A stretch of DNA of 64,000 nt from Hyperoplus lanceolatus (Eukaryota > Chordata > Actinopteri > Uranoscopiformes > Ammodytidae): contig CM049410.1 of the NCBI GenBank assembly GCA_026929865.2, positions 21,139,001-21,203,000 of the forward strand, read 5' to 3'. The position numbers were made by a program, and so were the translations under genes. Position 1 is the first letter of the stretch. Each line of letters opens with the position of its first letter. Below, in pieces: positions 11,211 through 23,812 of this stretch. A model generated the notes under the pieces. That model had not been told where the DNA came from, ran no database searches, and saw nothing but the letters and a program-made list of their open reading frames with translations.

Positions 11211-14159
11211 AAAAGATTCTTGATTCTCAGATAGCGAATTGTTATTCAGCTCTGGTTCTCACCTATAGCGAAATTGGCCATAACATTGCTGTATTCGTCT
11301 GGACCGCTCTTTGTGAACTAGACTTTCAAGGCGGCAGGCCTCTGTTGCTGGTGATAAATGATCAGATGTCATCACAGCTGTAATCTAAGTGAGTGATACT
11401 TTAATAATGGAGCAGCCTCTCCAGTGGAGACTGGATCTGCTCTGCTGTCATATCAAGAAAGAGGAAGGTGCCATTTTTAGGAAGTGCAGTGGCACACACA
11501 TTATGAGAATCGTGCAGCACAGGAACGTTTTCTCTCAGCGCAGTCTACTTGAGTAATACAGATTGTTAATGGCAATATGCATGTCAGTCTGCGGTATTGG
11601 CTTTTCAGGATATTTCATGAAAAAATTAAGAAAAACCAGATTTGATGAAACTCAGGCAAGACAAACATCCAATACTTGAAGACTCCAAATTGAAAAAAAA
11701 AAGCAATCGCCCTTAAGCTGCTATGCTCTCAGTGCACAATTCAGACACTCAATTGATTAAGCTTGACTATCTACCGACCAGACTTCAGTACTTTCACTGC
11801 AACTTTCAATGATATTTGCATTGCATTTTGTGTTCAGTATTGTTGTTGCATGTTTTGTGTGTAGCTATAGTTACACTTTAATCAAAAGATAGGGGAATTA
11901 ACATAAAGCTGCAATTCAAACAGTTTCATGATTGTCTGTTTGATATATTTTGACTTTGCATTACCTCTGATAAGAGTTTTGAACCATTTATTCTAAAATA
12001 AAATGTCATCTTTTTGTTCCCCCAACAAAGCCCTTTGTGTATTGTGACCATCATTACACTGCATGCTGCTTAACACGATAAAACATAGGCATCTCAGCCA
12101 AGGAGACTTTCTACTTCTAATTCACTGTGTATACCCCATGTATCGTTAAATTACTCCAGAGACCAAAACAAACGCAGCATGTAATGGATACTTGATCTGG
12201 GCCTCTCCGTGGTCACCCTGTGGGTCTGCATATTGCTTAATGGGCAAGGTTCATTATTAGTCCTTGTAATGACAAACATTTAGTGGAGGTAAAGCCATTC
12301 TCTAAATCGCCTTATCCCTGCTGAAAAAACACTTCACATTGAGATGAATGGTTTCTAAGTTGAATCCCCTTCAGATCTGTGTTTACCTGAAATCTTCCAG
12401 CTCATTAGATGGTTTAAGCAATGGTCTTTTTGCCATGCGTCACCTTGAATTTTTACGAAATAATAGGAAAGATGGTGTCTACTCAACAGTTTTTAGTATC
12501 CAGTTGAACCTATACAAACATGGAGGTGATTGTCACAACCTTTTTTTACCTGACATGTGAAACTGAGATCTATGTTTCACATGACGCATGTAAAAAAAAC
12601 ATGTGTCCAATGATACTCAATGTGGAATGACTTGTCAAAAGCTGTTTCATAAAAAACATGTTTCTTTTGGCTTGTTTGCAGTGGTGTAAGGGTGTGGCAT
12701 CCTGCATGTGTAGCTTTCTTGCATGATAATGTTGTATCTGCTCCACAAATATGTACTGAAAACCAACTGGTCTGAGCTGACAATTATACAACACTTTGTT
12801 TCTAAGTTCAAACCCCAGTGAAATGACAGTAATACATTCTGAGTGCATTGATCGTTCACAGGGAGATGATTCAAAGCTGACCTTTACTTCTTCTGATGGT
12901 CTGCATCCCTGATCAACCTGCTCTGCTCTTTATAACTTTCAGTCGATGAATAAGACACACCGGAGTCCACTGTTTTAATGCGCCCCTTGCCCCTTGTCAC
13001 CCTATGAAAGAAATCATGCAAATGCTGGAATTTGGCGACACAGCAATTTCAGCTTGTGTATTTTATAAATATGCAGTGTCACATACCGGGGGTGGACCTT
13101 TGAAGTCTTCAGACGAGAGTCCAAATAGCTTGCGCGGTCGAATTTATGTTTAGTTTGGTTTCGCACTTGTTTGGTAATTGTTTGCAGTTTTACTGATTTT
13201 ATATCTGTATTTGGAAATAGTTATGTGTTTGGTTGGCTTTTGCAGGTATGTGACGTAAGGAGGGTCTGTTCAGTCTGTCAATTGTTATCTGTTGCAGAAG
13301 CAGATTTGGATTACTATTAGCCATTACCCTAAAAATGTATTATTGATATGAATGCCCACTTAACCTTTTATCAACCTGTAGTGTTTACCCCAGCATCACT
13401 GATTTCAGTTTGTTTAATACAATGGAATCTCCAACACAATAATATCTTCTTTCAAAGTACACTTTTGGAGAGCGGGTAGAGACTATATCAGAGTCTCATT
13501 CAGTCCTCCTTTACTGCTGTAACTGGACAAAAGGTCAAGGTACTGCTAATGTTGTATAGCCAGATCAAAATGGGCTGAACTACTGCGTATCTTGTTTGCT
13601 TGATGTGTTTGTTCCCCCCTAACTTGATGAGGTGGAACACTTGGCTGTCTGCAAAAGAAGACCCAGTAAAAGGTTGAAAGTGCTCATCCTCACTGGTTCA
13701 ACAAATCCGGAATATTCTATTCTGTTCTATATTTTTGCAAACCACAGATGAATGACTCCACCTTTAGAGCCCCACAAGAATTCAAAGCCTGAGTGAAAAA
13801 CAACCACTAGGCAATTTACAGATATTATCTGGCTAGCAAAAAGTCAAAGAAATCACTTTATGTGGATTTATTCAGCCATAAATCCATTTGTGATGAATTG
13901 CTTTATAGATCTATAAATACTTCAAACGTCGCATCATTTTTTTCATTTTGTATTTTAAGCTATATTCTTTATTGGCCATTGACAGTCTAATTGTTTTCCT
14001 GCATTGGCTCTGCTTCTGTAAAAAAAAGGGCTGCATGTTTTCCCAGTGGGACCAAACACTAGAGGAGAATGGTTTATCTGAGTTTAATCGGGAGTCCTTG
14101 GTATTGGGAAAAAAAGGAAAATCATTCATGTTTGTGGCTTATCCTTCCATAATTGTATA

Positions 14160-14340
14160 GCAGCACCCAGAGGGGACTAAGTGTGAACTCCAGACCTCCC
14201 GCTTCCACTGCGCCAACATAGATAAATTGTCTAGCGAAACAGCCAGCAGGCTCTGTCAGGGTCACTACAATATGCAGACAAGCTTTCAGCACACCGCGGC
14301 TCATTAATGAGTGCCAGTGACTGCCATGTATTCCACTGTT
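14160..14340. promoter_or_regulatory. Candidate conserved noncoding block in the hs3st2 intron
   Basis: About 180 bp of higher-GC, non-repetitive sequence stands in AT-rich intron. It includes CACCGCGGCTCATTAATGAG, a palindromic homeodomain-like CTCATTAATGAG core. No protein, RNA gene or repeat is apparent. The regulatory role is inferred from texture alone. Confidence 0.25.
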
Positions 14341-14969
14341 AACCCTTACTACCTGTAACTAAGAGTTGTAGAAGGATGCTCATTTTTGTTTTTTTATTCC
14401 TGTTCTCTCTCTTTATAACGAGAGGGGGATGAAGCTGCCACTAATGGGTATGCGCAAGGGATTTTGTATGTGCTAAAAAAGGAAAACAAAGGCAGTCTTT
14501 ACAGTACCTTTCCATTTGTGTATAACGGTTTCAGTGTAACGTACTGCAGAATGATGCCTTCTATGAAAACAGATGACGCAATCATTAAAATCAAACTATC
14601 CATCTTAACTATGCTATTTTTTTAAATAACAACTATGCTCTGTAATGACGTGATGACATTTTTAATGTAAGCTTACACAGATTTTCAGTCACTTCCTGCA
14701 AAACTGATAATTCAGTCCCCTTTCTACCTCGACGTATTGATAAAATATCATTCAAAATATAATAAATAATGCATAAAAAGTTCATTAAAAACTTTAACTT
14801 CAATTTCCTATCATTTCTTTTTAACCTACAGCGGCAGAAACTGTGCAATAACACCCAATGCTATGCTGAAGCATCCAGAAGCAAATTAACTCTCAGCCAT
14901 CTTTTCCTATTTGACCAGGGAAAAGGTCTCATTTATAGTATTGAGCAGATCTTCCACACCTGACTTCAT

Positions 14970-14983
14970 CCCCCCCCCCCCCC
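14970..14983 (+). repeat. Poly-C tract
   Basis: An uninterrupted run of 14 C residues. A similar C-rich stretch is at 49299-49319. Runs of this kind are prone to length error in assemblies. Confidence 0.9.
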
Positions 14984-15560
14984 ATGAGTGATTAAAATGT
15001 CACAGCCGAGCCTGTAATGCATCTTGACTTAAAGTTTCACCAAGAATCGGGGAGAAGACTGTAAATTACCCCGAATAATTTAGTGTTGACGGCTTGACTG
15101 AGAAGGTGGTATAATCAATCAAAAGCTGTTCACTCACATGTCATTTAATCAAGGTGTGTGTCTCTGAATAGGTATGCCGCTCCCGCAAAGCAAGATGTTC
15201 ACATTAAATTGCATTTTAAAGTGTATTTCTAATGATGCTAAATTTTCAGCCATTACCCTCAAAGCGGTTCCGATGAAATCACAATTGTGTCGATTTTCCT
15301 ATTGAAATTACTTATTTTCACCAAGTAAAAACTGAACAGCTCTCAGTAAAAGCACACCAGAACCCACTGCTATAAAGGCCCTGTCAATTGTATCTTCTAA
15401 TTGCCAATGCTGTGTGCAGTGGTGGTACTTTCTTGGGGGCACAGCATGGAGAGAAAAAAGAAATCCTGATACTTGGTTTACACACCTGCCTCAGGTATTG
15501 CATGCTCTCCTTCTGCTCTGTTTCCTGCTACCTGAATAACAAATTGATACAGAAATGAAG

Positions 15561-15580
15561 CTGCTGCTGCTGCTGCTGCT
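15561..15580 (+). repeat. Short (CTG)n trinucleotide repeat
   Basis: About six to seven CTG units lie in the hs3st2 intron, not in a coding frame. Confidence 0.9.
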
Positions 15581-18489
15581 ACCATGAGTTTGAGTTAGCA
15601 GAGAAAATTACTTCAAACAATCAATCTCTGCTCCTCACTTGCATTTTCTTTGCTTTATTACATATGGCCATTCAATGTAATATTAATCTGCAGTCGTTTA
15701 AATAAGGCTGGCTCATTTGTGGATGCTAATTGTATGGTAACCGGATAAATGAACATAACTCTGAGCCCCAACTACACACTGCTATGATCAAAACAATGTT
15801 TGTAGATATATTACACGCCCAGTGTACCTCATTAAAATCGCTGAAAGACAGGTTGATCTTGGAACTTGTTGGTCCATGGTGCTCCCTCGGACATGAAAGC
15901 ATCCCTTGCAAATGACCCTGATTTGAATGGACATAAAGACTGATATCCTTTGATCATTGCATTGCTCAACAATCATTTGAATGGACAGCTACAGGTAAAA
16001 TCATTATGAATAAAGTATTCTTAATGTCTTCTATCCTAGTCCATCCTAGCCCTAACTAAGTTGTTTTGTTTTGTGCCTAAACCTAGCAAAATGCCAACTA
16101 CAAGAGTCATCATATCATAAAACTCATGCCATCAAATTTTGTTTTTTTCTGTGACATTTTAGTTTCTTGTTGTTTGCTATAGAGGACTTGTTGGTCGGAT
16201 AGATATTGACTCAGGCTAACTTGGCCAATGTTACTTATTCGGTTAGAAGGTAACCAATGCCAGCATAGCAGCTTTCTACTCCTCCGAGGGTCTCCTGAGA
16301 CAATGCTGTTGCATGGGCCTTGGCTGTACTACGCACAACTCCATATCGTGTTCTAAGATACGAAAGAACCAGCTCACCAGGCGCAGACACTGAAAAAAAG
16401 TATCCCCAAGCTTCCTCACACTTCAAATTATGCTTTGCGAGCCAATGTGCGTCATTTGTTGAACCCAGAAGTTGCAATATCCCGTGTGGCCACTGCGCTT
16501 GAAATTCCCTCGCAACACAATCCCTGGGGGAATGGTATGTGCAATACTTTTTCCCTATTGCTGAGGAGCATATGTAGTTTTTTGACACAGAGGCAGAGGT
16601 ACCTTCCAACAACGTGTTCAACGTGCTTTACCTCTTGAGAATTTACCCAATTTTTACTAATTGTACTTAGACTTGGCTAAGATCTGATCACGTCAAACTA
16701 CCTCTAGATTTGAGATGCATTTGATTGCCAATGTGGTGTGGGCACATTGACACCATTCACAAATATGACCCCTAGTTCCATAGCATTCCCTTCATTGTAA
16801 TTTAGCTTCCATGTAACATGTATTTAATTAATCTGGTGCTACAACTCACTGGGAGTGAAAAAATAAAACTGCTATAAAAATCAATACCTCGAGGTAGGTT
16901 GGCACGTGTTGCAACTCGCAAAAAGTGTGAAATTTACTCTAAATTAATTATTAGGTTTGTATGTACACCTCATTTGCAGCATATGCTGTACTGCATGTGT
17001 AAACATGCTGTCAACATAAAAGGGCTCTGTACAACTGCAGGCAGCATTGTTGTATACTATTTTTGAACAGAACCATCTGTGACATTTCACTCATAAAAAA
17101 ACAATAATATACACATCTTCGTTGATCGGATGTATGGAAGATGAAAAAACAAATGATTGTCTGAAAAAAGTCTCAAAGTTATAATTGTTGTTTAATTATA
17201 TAAATTCACAGGATACAATATGCAACAAGTCAAAGAGCAGCAGGAACAAGTGAAAAAAAGTGATCTCCCATCTACAGCAGGATCATTATAAAGCAAAACA
17301 TAACAAGGCTGATCATTGGATAACTTGTGTCATGTGTTTCATAGTGCTTCCTCTTCTGGCTGACGTCATCTCCTGTACTATGGGAAAATTATGAGCTAAG
17401 CCTGTGTCCTTGAAAATAAGATGTTTTGCTCAGCTGAGTAAACAGAATTACAAAAGGCCTTTGTTTAAAACGATACCTCGCCTTGCCCCTAGCCTTATCG
17501 TATGGGAAAAACATCGTAAAGTTATCAAAGGGGCCTCTTGTTGCATATTCATCTCTACCTCCCTTCCTGTCTCACGAGTCTGGAGTGAGAGAATATGAGA
17601 GAAGTTTAGACACAAGTTAAGAATATATCGATTGTTCTATTGATTATATATGAGTAATGCAAATTAATGATGGGGGTTATAACATCATTTAATTAGTAAT
17701 ATATTTTTCCTGACACTCGTGTGTTGCATTGTCAACTCGATGTGACACTTTTTTAACCAGATCCTCTCATCTACACTATCTTCATCTCAGAGGATGGTGG
17801 AACAAATGCGTGGGATTGACAAGCCAGATAACGAAAACCACTTTCCTCGGTCACAGAAAAGAAAGATTTGTTTAGATTCTGTACATCGTGGAGAATGGCT
17901 GTACGTTTTATTTTAATTTTTGTATCACTGTTTTGCAAAGCAGTTTGCTTTAAAAGGTGCTGTTCTCATAAAAGATTAATAGTTGCTCAGGCAGCCAAGA
18001 GGACAATTCAGGATTCATAGATAAAGCTAAATGATCAATATTTCCAAGGTAATAGCTACCGCTACCCTGAGAGAGAAAACCTAAAGAAATATTTTATTCG
18101 AATATTTCCCCCAGTAATAATAAGGAAAATGTTGAATTTAATCATCAGAATTGTGTTGTAGCGTACCTGGAATGCAGAAACCAATTCAAATGCTGTGGAG
18201 TAAAGAAATAAAGGTACTCTACTGTAATCATGAAAGGAAACGACCAGTTTAATAATTTTATAACGTACTATTTTCACCCAACCAAAGGGTTATTGTAATG
18301 TGCTGAGGAAACAAAGTAAGGATGATCTCTGAATTGTGCCCAAAGCATTCATTATCTCAACAGCCAACATCAGATACTCATGAATCAACTTTCATTGAAG
18401 CAAAGTTCCAAAGCAGAATGACATGTTGCACTGGAAAGGAAAACTCACATGACAACTAGAAACATTCGCCTACCGTTTGCAAAGCTATT

Positions 18490-19560
18490 AACTTGGCAGC
18501 AGGATGATGCTAATTATGATGCATGTTCTTTTTAAACAACACTGAGTAATGTTTGGAAACTGAGGACATTAATTGTTGACATTTTGAAAGCAACATTAAT
18601 TCCCATTTTTGCTTGAAATACAACTTCAGATGATCAACATTTCGGGGTCTCCATTGTGATATTTGGGCTTCATAATGCACCATTTTTTTCAATTGTCTTG
18701 CTTAAATAAAAAGGAATGTCCCTGAAATAGACATTGTCTGGATGGCAGCATGTTGCTCCAAAACCTGTATGTACAGTAGCCTATATTTAAGCATTAATGA
18801 TGCCTTCAAAGATGTGCAGGTTACCTACACCATCGGTAACAATCTGGGTGGTCCTTTTCCTCTGGAGCCCAAAGGACACAACTTTCAGGATTTCAAAAAA
18901 CAGTAAGGAATGAAGACTCTTCAGACATCAGCACACTGTTCCACTTTGCGTCAGTCCATCTCAGATGAGCCCAGGCCCAGAGAAGTCTGCGGCATTTGTG
19001 GATGTTGATATATGTCTTTCTCTTTGCATGGTAGAGCCTTATCTTGCATTTGTGGATGAAGCGATAAAATGTGTTTACCGACAATGGTTTTCTGAAGTGT
19101 TCTATGGCCCTTGTAGTGATATCCTTTAAAAAAAGCATGTCCTTTTTTTAATGCAGTGCCACCTGAGGTCATGGGCATTACATTTTGATTTCGGACCTTG
19201 CCCTTTATGTGCAAAGATTTCCCCTGATTCTCTAAATATTTTAATTATATTATGGATTGTTGAGAAATCCTTAAATTATTTGCAGGAATGATGTTTGGAA
19301 TTAAACTGTTGGACTCTGAATGTTATCCTCTGCACTTCTTTCCAAAGTGGTGAGCCTTGCCCCGTTATTGTGAAGACTAAACCTTTACCGGATGCCCCTT
19401 TATATCATGATAATATCACCTGTTACCAGCTAACATGTTTATGTGAGTAATGTTCCAAACAGGTATTTTTTTCCCAATCTTTTCATACATGGCATCAAAT
19501 TCAAAATAAGCATTTATTTACGAAAAACAATGAAATAAATAGGATAAACGTATAACACAT
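18490..19560 (-). mobile_element. Decayed Tc1-like transposon
   Basis: A - strand transposase relic (next entry) is followed upstream, on the + strand at about 19460-19540, by TGGCATCAAATTCAAAATAA and an A/T-rich run. I recognise these as part of the inverted terminal region of a common fish Tc1-like family. Exact ends and TA duplications are no longer clear. The element lies only about 320 bp before hs3st2 exon 2. Confidence 0.7.
18510..19260 (-). pseudogene. Tc1-like transposase pseudogene
   Basis: Pieces of a Tc1-family transposase appear in order on the - strand, in more than one frame. First come weak N-terminal remnants. Next is a clear segment at 18893-19138 with EHFRKPLSVNTFYRFIHKC and a following YHAKRK..RRLLWAWAHLRW block. 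Last is a C-terminal piece at 18510-18692 whose PRNVDHLKLYFKQKWEL resembles the family's conserved tail. At the usual WSDES site the residues read MSEES, so the first catalytic Asp has become Glu. The second catalytic segment (FQQDNAKPH in the family) is largely deleted. Several frameshifts separate the pieces. It cannot encode an active enzyme and is an old insertion. Confidence 0.8.
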
Positions 19561-19879
19561 TGCCTTTGTCTGTGTTTTTTTATTAAGATTTAAAACACAT
19601 AACTTGCATTTCCATATTTGTATGTCTTTGTTGATTATAAGACCCTAAATGCCAGACAATCCACTGTAAACATGCATTTATCACATCACATACCAGGGCT
19701 GTATTCAGTACTTGGCATTTGTGATTAGAAATAATTGCACTCCTAAACTGAAAGCTCCCTCTTACGTCACTGTCATCCCTGAGGCAGGAAAATCACGAGG
19801 ACATTGCTCCTGGACTCGAGAAGAAAAAAAACTGTCCGACTCATCATGTGTGTTTTCTCCTTTTTGTTTCTCTCTCAAG

Positions 19880-20498
19880 GGGACTGATGCCGCGAACACT
19901 AGACAGCCAGATCACGTTAGAAAAGACTCCCAGCTACTTTGTCACCAGGGAGGCGCCCAGACGCATCGCCAGCATGTCTCACAGGACCAAGCTGATTGTT
20001 GTGGTGCGAAACCCTGTCACCAGAGCCATCTCAGACTACACACAGACTCTTTCCAAGAAACCCGACATCCCCACGTTTGAGGAGCTGGCCTTTAAGAACA
20101 GAAGCCAGGGCCTGGTCGACACTTCCTGGAACGCCATTCGTATCGGCATGTACATCCTGCACCTGGAGAACTGGCTGCAGTACTTCCGGCTGTCACAGAT
20201 GCACTTTGTGAGCGGGGAGCGGCTGATCACGGACCCGGCGGGGGAAATGGGACGCGTCCAGGACTTCCTAGGACTCAAGCGGATAATCACGGACAAGCAC
20301 TTCTACTTCAACCGGACCAAAGGCTTCCCCTGTCTGAAGAAGCCGGAGAGCAGCAGCCAGCCACGTTGCCTGGGCAAATCCAAGGGCAGGACTCACGTAC
20401 AGATGGACCGCGAGGTCCTCGAGCAGCTGCAGGAGTTTTATAGGCCGTTTAATACCAAATTCTTTGAAACTGTGGGACAGAACTTCAAGTGGGATTGA
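19880..20498 (+). CDS. hs3st2: Heparan sulfate glucosamine 3-O-sulfotransferase 2, coding exon 2
   Basis: This exon completes codon 171 and encodes residues 172-376 and the TGA stop. It holds most of the sulfotransferase domain. LEKTPSYF is at 184-191. The PAPS 3'-phosphate site is [14 protein letters not shown] (211-224, with Arg214 and Ser222). The substrate-cleft segment [10 protein letters not shown] follows at 229-238. [20 protein letters not shown] (283-302) matches HS3ST2 better than HS3ST4, which I recall has VDPAGEMAKVQ. Cys322 and Cys334 in FPCLKK and [12 protein letters not shown] form the family's conserved disulfide loop. The acceptor is TCTCTCAAG|G, preceded by a good pyrimidine tract. 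All key residues are intact, so the enzyme is predicted active. An unspliced ATG-started frame opens at 19848, but its first residues are intronic. Confidence 0.95.
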
Positions 20499-20990
20499 GA
20501 GAGAGAGACAAACAAAACAAGGCTGTTTATTAAAATGGCTATATACCTCTGAAGAGATGTTGGAATGTAAAAGGGTATCTTCAACAAAATATTTAAATAG
20601 AATTAAAGTTGATTGAGATATTTGCTCAGAAAAATGAACAACACATAATTATATAGAACTAAGACGTTCAAATAATGATGTAAATAGTGTCTCATCATGC
20701 TTGGTTTTGTGTTGGGTCACTCTGATACATGTGCAATTTAAAAAAAAAAAAAACATAAAACACATGTTTCTTTACCACGTACATATGAATTCATCAACCT
20801 TGTTATTCTCCAGCAACTATCACGATGGCCCTCCTGTGGTGCAAACACACCGGACCTACATTAATGACATTGCTTGAATATTCATTGCCTACATCGCTTA
20901 TTTATTCGTCACTTCTGCTCAAAATGAACCCCTGGCTTTACTGTTGAAATGAGCTCTCGACACGAAGTCTCAGCGAAATGTCAAATGAAT

Positions 20991-20996
20991 AATAAA
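20991..20996 (+). terminator. hs3st2: AATAAA polyadenylation signal, proximal
   Basis: A canonical hexamer about 490 bases after the hs3st2 stop. It could give a shorter transcript. Confidence 0.45.
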
Positions 20997-21163
20997 ATCA
21001 GCCTTTCAATTATTCTGCAATGAAATGTATAGTTGACGAAAGTTCACTACTACTGCACTGTAGTACGAGAGGAAAGAATAACAGCTATATATATACACTG
21101 ATAAAGGTTTAGCGTTTGTTGAATGTCAGCTCCTTGTGTCAGTATTTCTGCTGTGATCATCAA

Positions 21164-21169
21164 AATAAA
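21164..21169 (+). terminator. hs3st2: AATAAA polyadenylation signal, distal
   Basis: A canonical hexamer about 665 bases after the stop, followed by T-rich sequence that could act as a downstream element. I prefer it as the main hs3st2 end, without transcript evidence. Confidence 0.45.
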
Positions 21170-21280
21170 AAGCAAAAGTCATAATTTCACGGACTTATTT
21201 GACATATCATTCTGTTTTTCTTGACTACACGTGAGTGAAAATAAGCAGCAGTGTTGTGTGGTCTAGTAATACAACCATGG

Positions 21281-21893
21281 GTAACACTTTATATTAATGG
21301 TACATGAATCATCATGAATTTACATGTACTTCATGAACTATCAGTATTTCAATAGGATTTATGGTATCTCACGCATGATTTAACATAGGAACAATGCATG
21401 AATTAATGCATCAGCTAAGGTATGTCTACTATCATCTTAGAGTTATTACTGATGATCATGTCTGACTAGTCACACCAATACACCCAACCAAACCAAGTGT
21501 TGAAATCATGATGAACTCGCAATCTTTTTTCATGACTTGATCATGTTTGTGGCCATTCAAATAAAGTGGTGACATGGGTTTGTCTTATTCAAAAAATTTG
21601 ATTAAATTCAACGTCACCACTATATCAAGGTCACTGCTGTACTTGAAGAACCACAAACATGATGAAGTCATGACCAATTAATGCTTGGTGCATTATGATT
21701 TCAACACTTGGTATTTAACTAAACACACATCTATTGGTGTGACTAGTCAGACTTGGTCAACAGCAATAACTCAAAGATCATGATGATTGACGCACCTTGG
21801 CGGGTGCATTAATGAATGTGCTGTTCATTCATTACATCATGCATGAGATACCATTATTCCTAGTGAATACATGTACATATGTATTCATGGTAA
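21281..21893. mobile_element. Fold-back miniature element with GGTAACACTTTA left terminus
   Basis: Two arms of about 290 bp are imperfect inverted copies. For example, TTATGGTATCTCACGCATGAT in the left arm and its diverged reverse complement near 21838 pair, and GACTAGTCACACCAATA (left) pairs with TATTGGTGTGACTAGTC (right). The spacer is near 21570-21610. The left end reads GGGTAACACTTTATATTAAT; the matching right terminal ~20 bp is missing. The terminal motif resembles that of the large element at 35249. Confidence 0.7.
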
Positions 21894-21899
21894 TGGCAA

Positions 21900-23434
21900 A
21901 AATTTCAGGTATGAACATTTTCTCTGACTTTTTCCATGACATTTTCATTGTCCAAATGCACGCGGCAGGGATGTGAATATCCAATCACACTTAGACTAAA
22001 TGTGACAATGTCACCATTCCTTATTAAGGAAAATCAATATTCACTTGCATTCCACCTGTGCGCCTCTAGACCATGTGCTTTGGCCAAAAGCAGCATATTT
22101 AAACTGTCATTTGTGATGTTCTCCATTATTTATTTATTTTGATTAACCTGCCAATACTGTCTGCAGCAGCCCGCTCTCCTATCAGCAGACACGCCAGTTA
22201 AGCAAGAAGCTCAACTTTATCTCAGCTTAGTTAATTATAACTTCTCCCCAAGAATGCTTAGAGCTTGATGACATTTGGCAACTTTCCATGTGACCTGGGT
22301 AAGAATATTAGGTGAACTTGTATGGGGGAAAATTGATGCCTCCTCAACAGAATGCAGGACATGTTGCAAGTAAAAAACATTCATATTTCTGCAAATGTTT
22401 TCCTTGTATGCTCGTTATTTATTTATTTTTCATGTCTTTTTGTAGCATTGAAATTATCCGGCACCAGCAACATCATACATGCACTTGTGGCTATGAGAAC
22501 GCACTGTTTGCCGTTGTGCATAATGATTATCCTCCTCATTAGGAAAGACTGACTGACCATTCTAACCTTCATCATAAATACCATAGAAGCTGTAGTAAAT
22601 GTCATGAACTTTGAAAGACTCTAAAGGTGAAACACAACTCTGCCACTGTCTGACCAGTATACACTACAGTAAAATCAATTACCCTGGAGGCCATGTATTG
22701 TCCACCTTATCAAATAAAGAGAACTAATGAGGCAGCATTCAAATATGTGTTTTTTTTTGTACATTCTCCTCCTACGGACTCCAAAGTTGTAGAGGTCTTT
22801 TGTAAAACCTGCCCTGACAAGCAATTGAAATTCTCCTGAAGCTCCAACCCTGAAACTTCACTCGCTCAACACTCTTGTGTCTGTAATCTCTGTATTGTGG
22901 GGACAACATCTAAAGAAAAAAACTGCTACGAATGTGCGCTGTCCCTGAATGCACAGTAACTATATGCTGCTTTAAAAAAATATATATATGTACATCTATA
23001 ACATAAAAAATGCTCAAATATAATGATAGAAAAGGGCTGAGAATATCATATCAAGCAGGTATATCCAGCTTGCTTCATTCTTTTAGAAGACTTCTTCCAA
23101 TCGTGGGAAACCATGTTGAAGTATTAATATCGAGACATCTCCTTGTCCTTGGAAATGAACAGAAACAATGAGATGATAATGAGGATATTCCTTTTCCTCC
23201 AATGGACAATGAGCAAAGCAGAATTTCCTTTAGCCGATTTAAAAACTTGGCAGACAGTAACCCCTTCCACAGGAAATCTCATTAAATTATGGCATGCGAG
23301 CTGCCCTCCACCTGCACCATGGCACCTTTTGAATATGTCATCATTCCCCTCGGTTTCTCCGGGGACATGTTTTATCATTGCACTTCAAGCTGTTCCTCTA
23401 AATCAAAAAGATGTACCAAAAATACAAATGGATT
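21900..23434. other. Intergenic sequence without recognisable features
   Basis: AT-rich unique sequence just beyond hs3st2. The short open frames overlap and are not protein-like. I see no RNA gene and no repeat beyond short A/T tracts. Confidence 0.7.
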
Positions 23435-23438
23435 TTAA

Positions 23439-23812
23439 ACCTGCAGTGTGTAGAATTTTGGGTTTTATTTCCTATCAGATTTTGTAGAAAGTAATTATAA
23501 TATCCATAAGTACATTTAATTTAGTGTATAATAGCTGAAAAAAATGTTTTGAATTATTATTTTTTCCCTTAGAAAGGGTCTCATATATGTCCATATTTCT
23601 GCATATTTTGGACCAAGGCCTAGTGCCGCTATCTTGAAAGTGTCATAGTTGGAATGTCATCAGGTGCATTGTTTAACATTTAGAATTGTTCTTGTCCTTG
23701 AAGGCCACTGTAGCTTCTGTTATTATTCTAAAGGGTTGGGGTTACCCAGGGAGCGTTGCATTCTAGAACTTTGTAGAACTTTCTTGATGATGTCATATTA
23801 CACACTGCACCT
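23439..23812. mobile_element. TTAA-flanked miniature element (GTGCAGTGTGTA ends)
   Basis: The left end ACCTGCAGTGTGTAGAAT and the right end, read in reverse, AGGTGCAGTGTGTAATAT are terminal inverted repeats bordered by TTAA at 23435-23438 and 23813-23816. It is 374 bp and noncoding. Elements with these ends are widespread in teleosts. Confidence 0.75.

Larger units (their letters stand above)
776..19879 (+). other. hs3st2: hs3st2 intron (19.1 kb)
   Basis: The intron runs from donor GTGAGG (776-781) to a polypyrimidine tract and acceptor AG at 19878-19879. It is phase 2: exon 1 ends with AG and the first G of exon 2 completes Arg171. One large intron between two coding exons is the usual HS3ST2 structure. 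The inserts listed separately are miniature transposons, a decayed Tc1-like element and repeat fragments. The stretches 781-1836, 2675-4232, 6850-7630, 8560-10830, 11480-14160 and 14990-18490 hold only AT-rich unique sequence with no gene, RNA or repeat I can support. They contain minor hairpins and small tracts. Confidence 0.9.
20499..21190 (+). other. hs3st2: hs3st2 3' UTR (predicted)
   Basis: AT-rich, repeat-poor sequence follows the stop codon and contains a 13-base A run near 20740. It carries two canonical polyadenylation hexamers, at 20991 and 21164. The later one is followed by T-rich sequence, so cleavage near 21185 is plausible. The end is inferred. Confidence 0.5.

Noticed and set aside
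19848-19879. Using the ATG at 19848 as a start of a separate one-exon sulfotransferase gene
   Set aside because: The residues before the acceptor at 19880 are intronic. The frame joins perfectly to exon 1, which supplies the PAPS 5'-phosphosulfate loop and the catalytic Glu.
264-20498. Calling the sulfotransferase hs3st4 or hs3st3
   Set aside because: The N-terminal [10 protein letters not shown] anchor and the [15 protein letters not shown] segment fit HS3ST2 better, and usp31 next door is the HS3ST2 neighbour in mammals.
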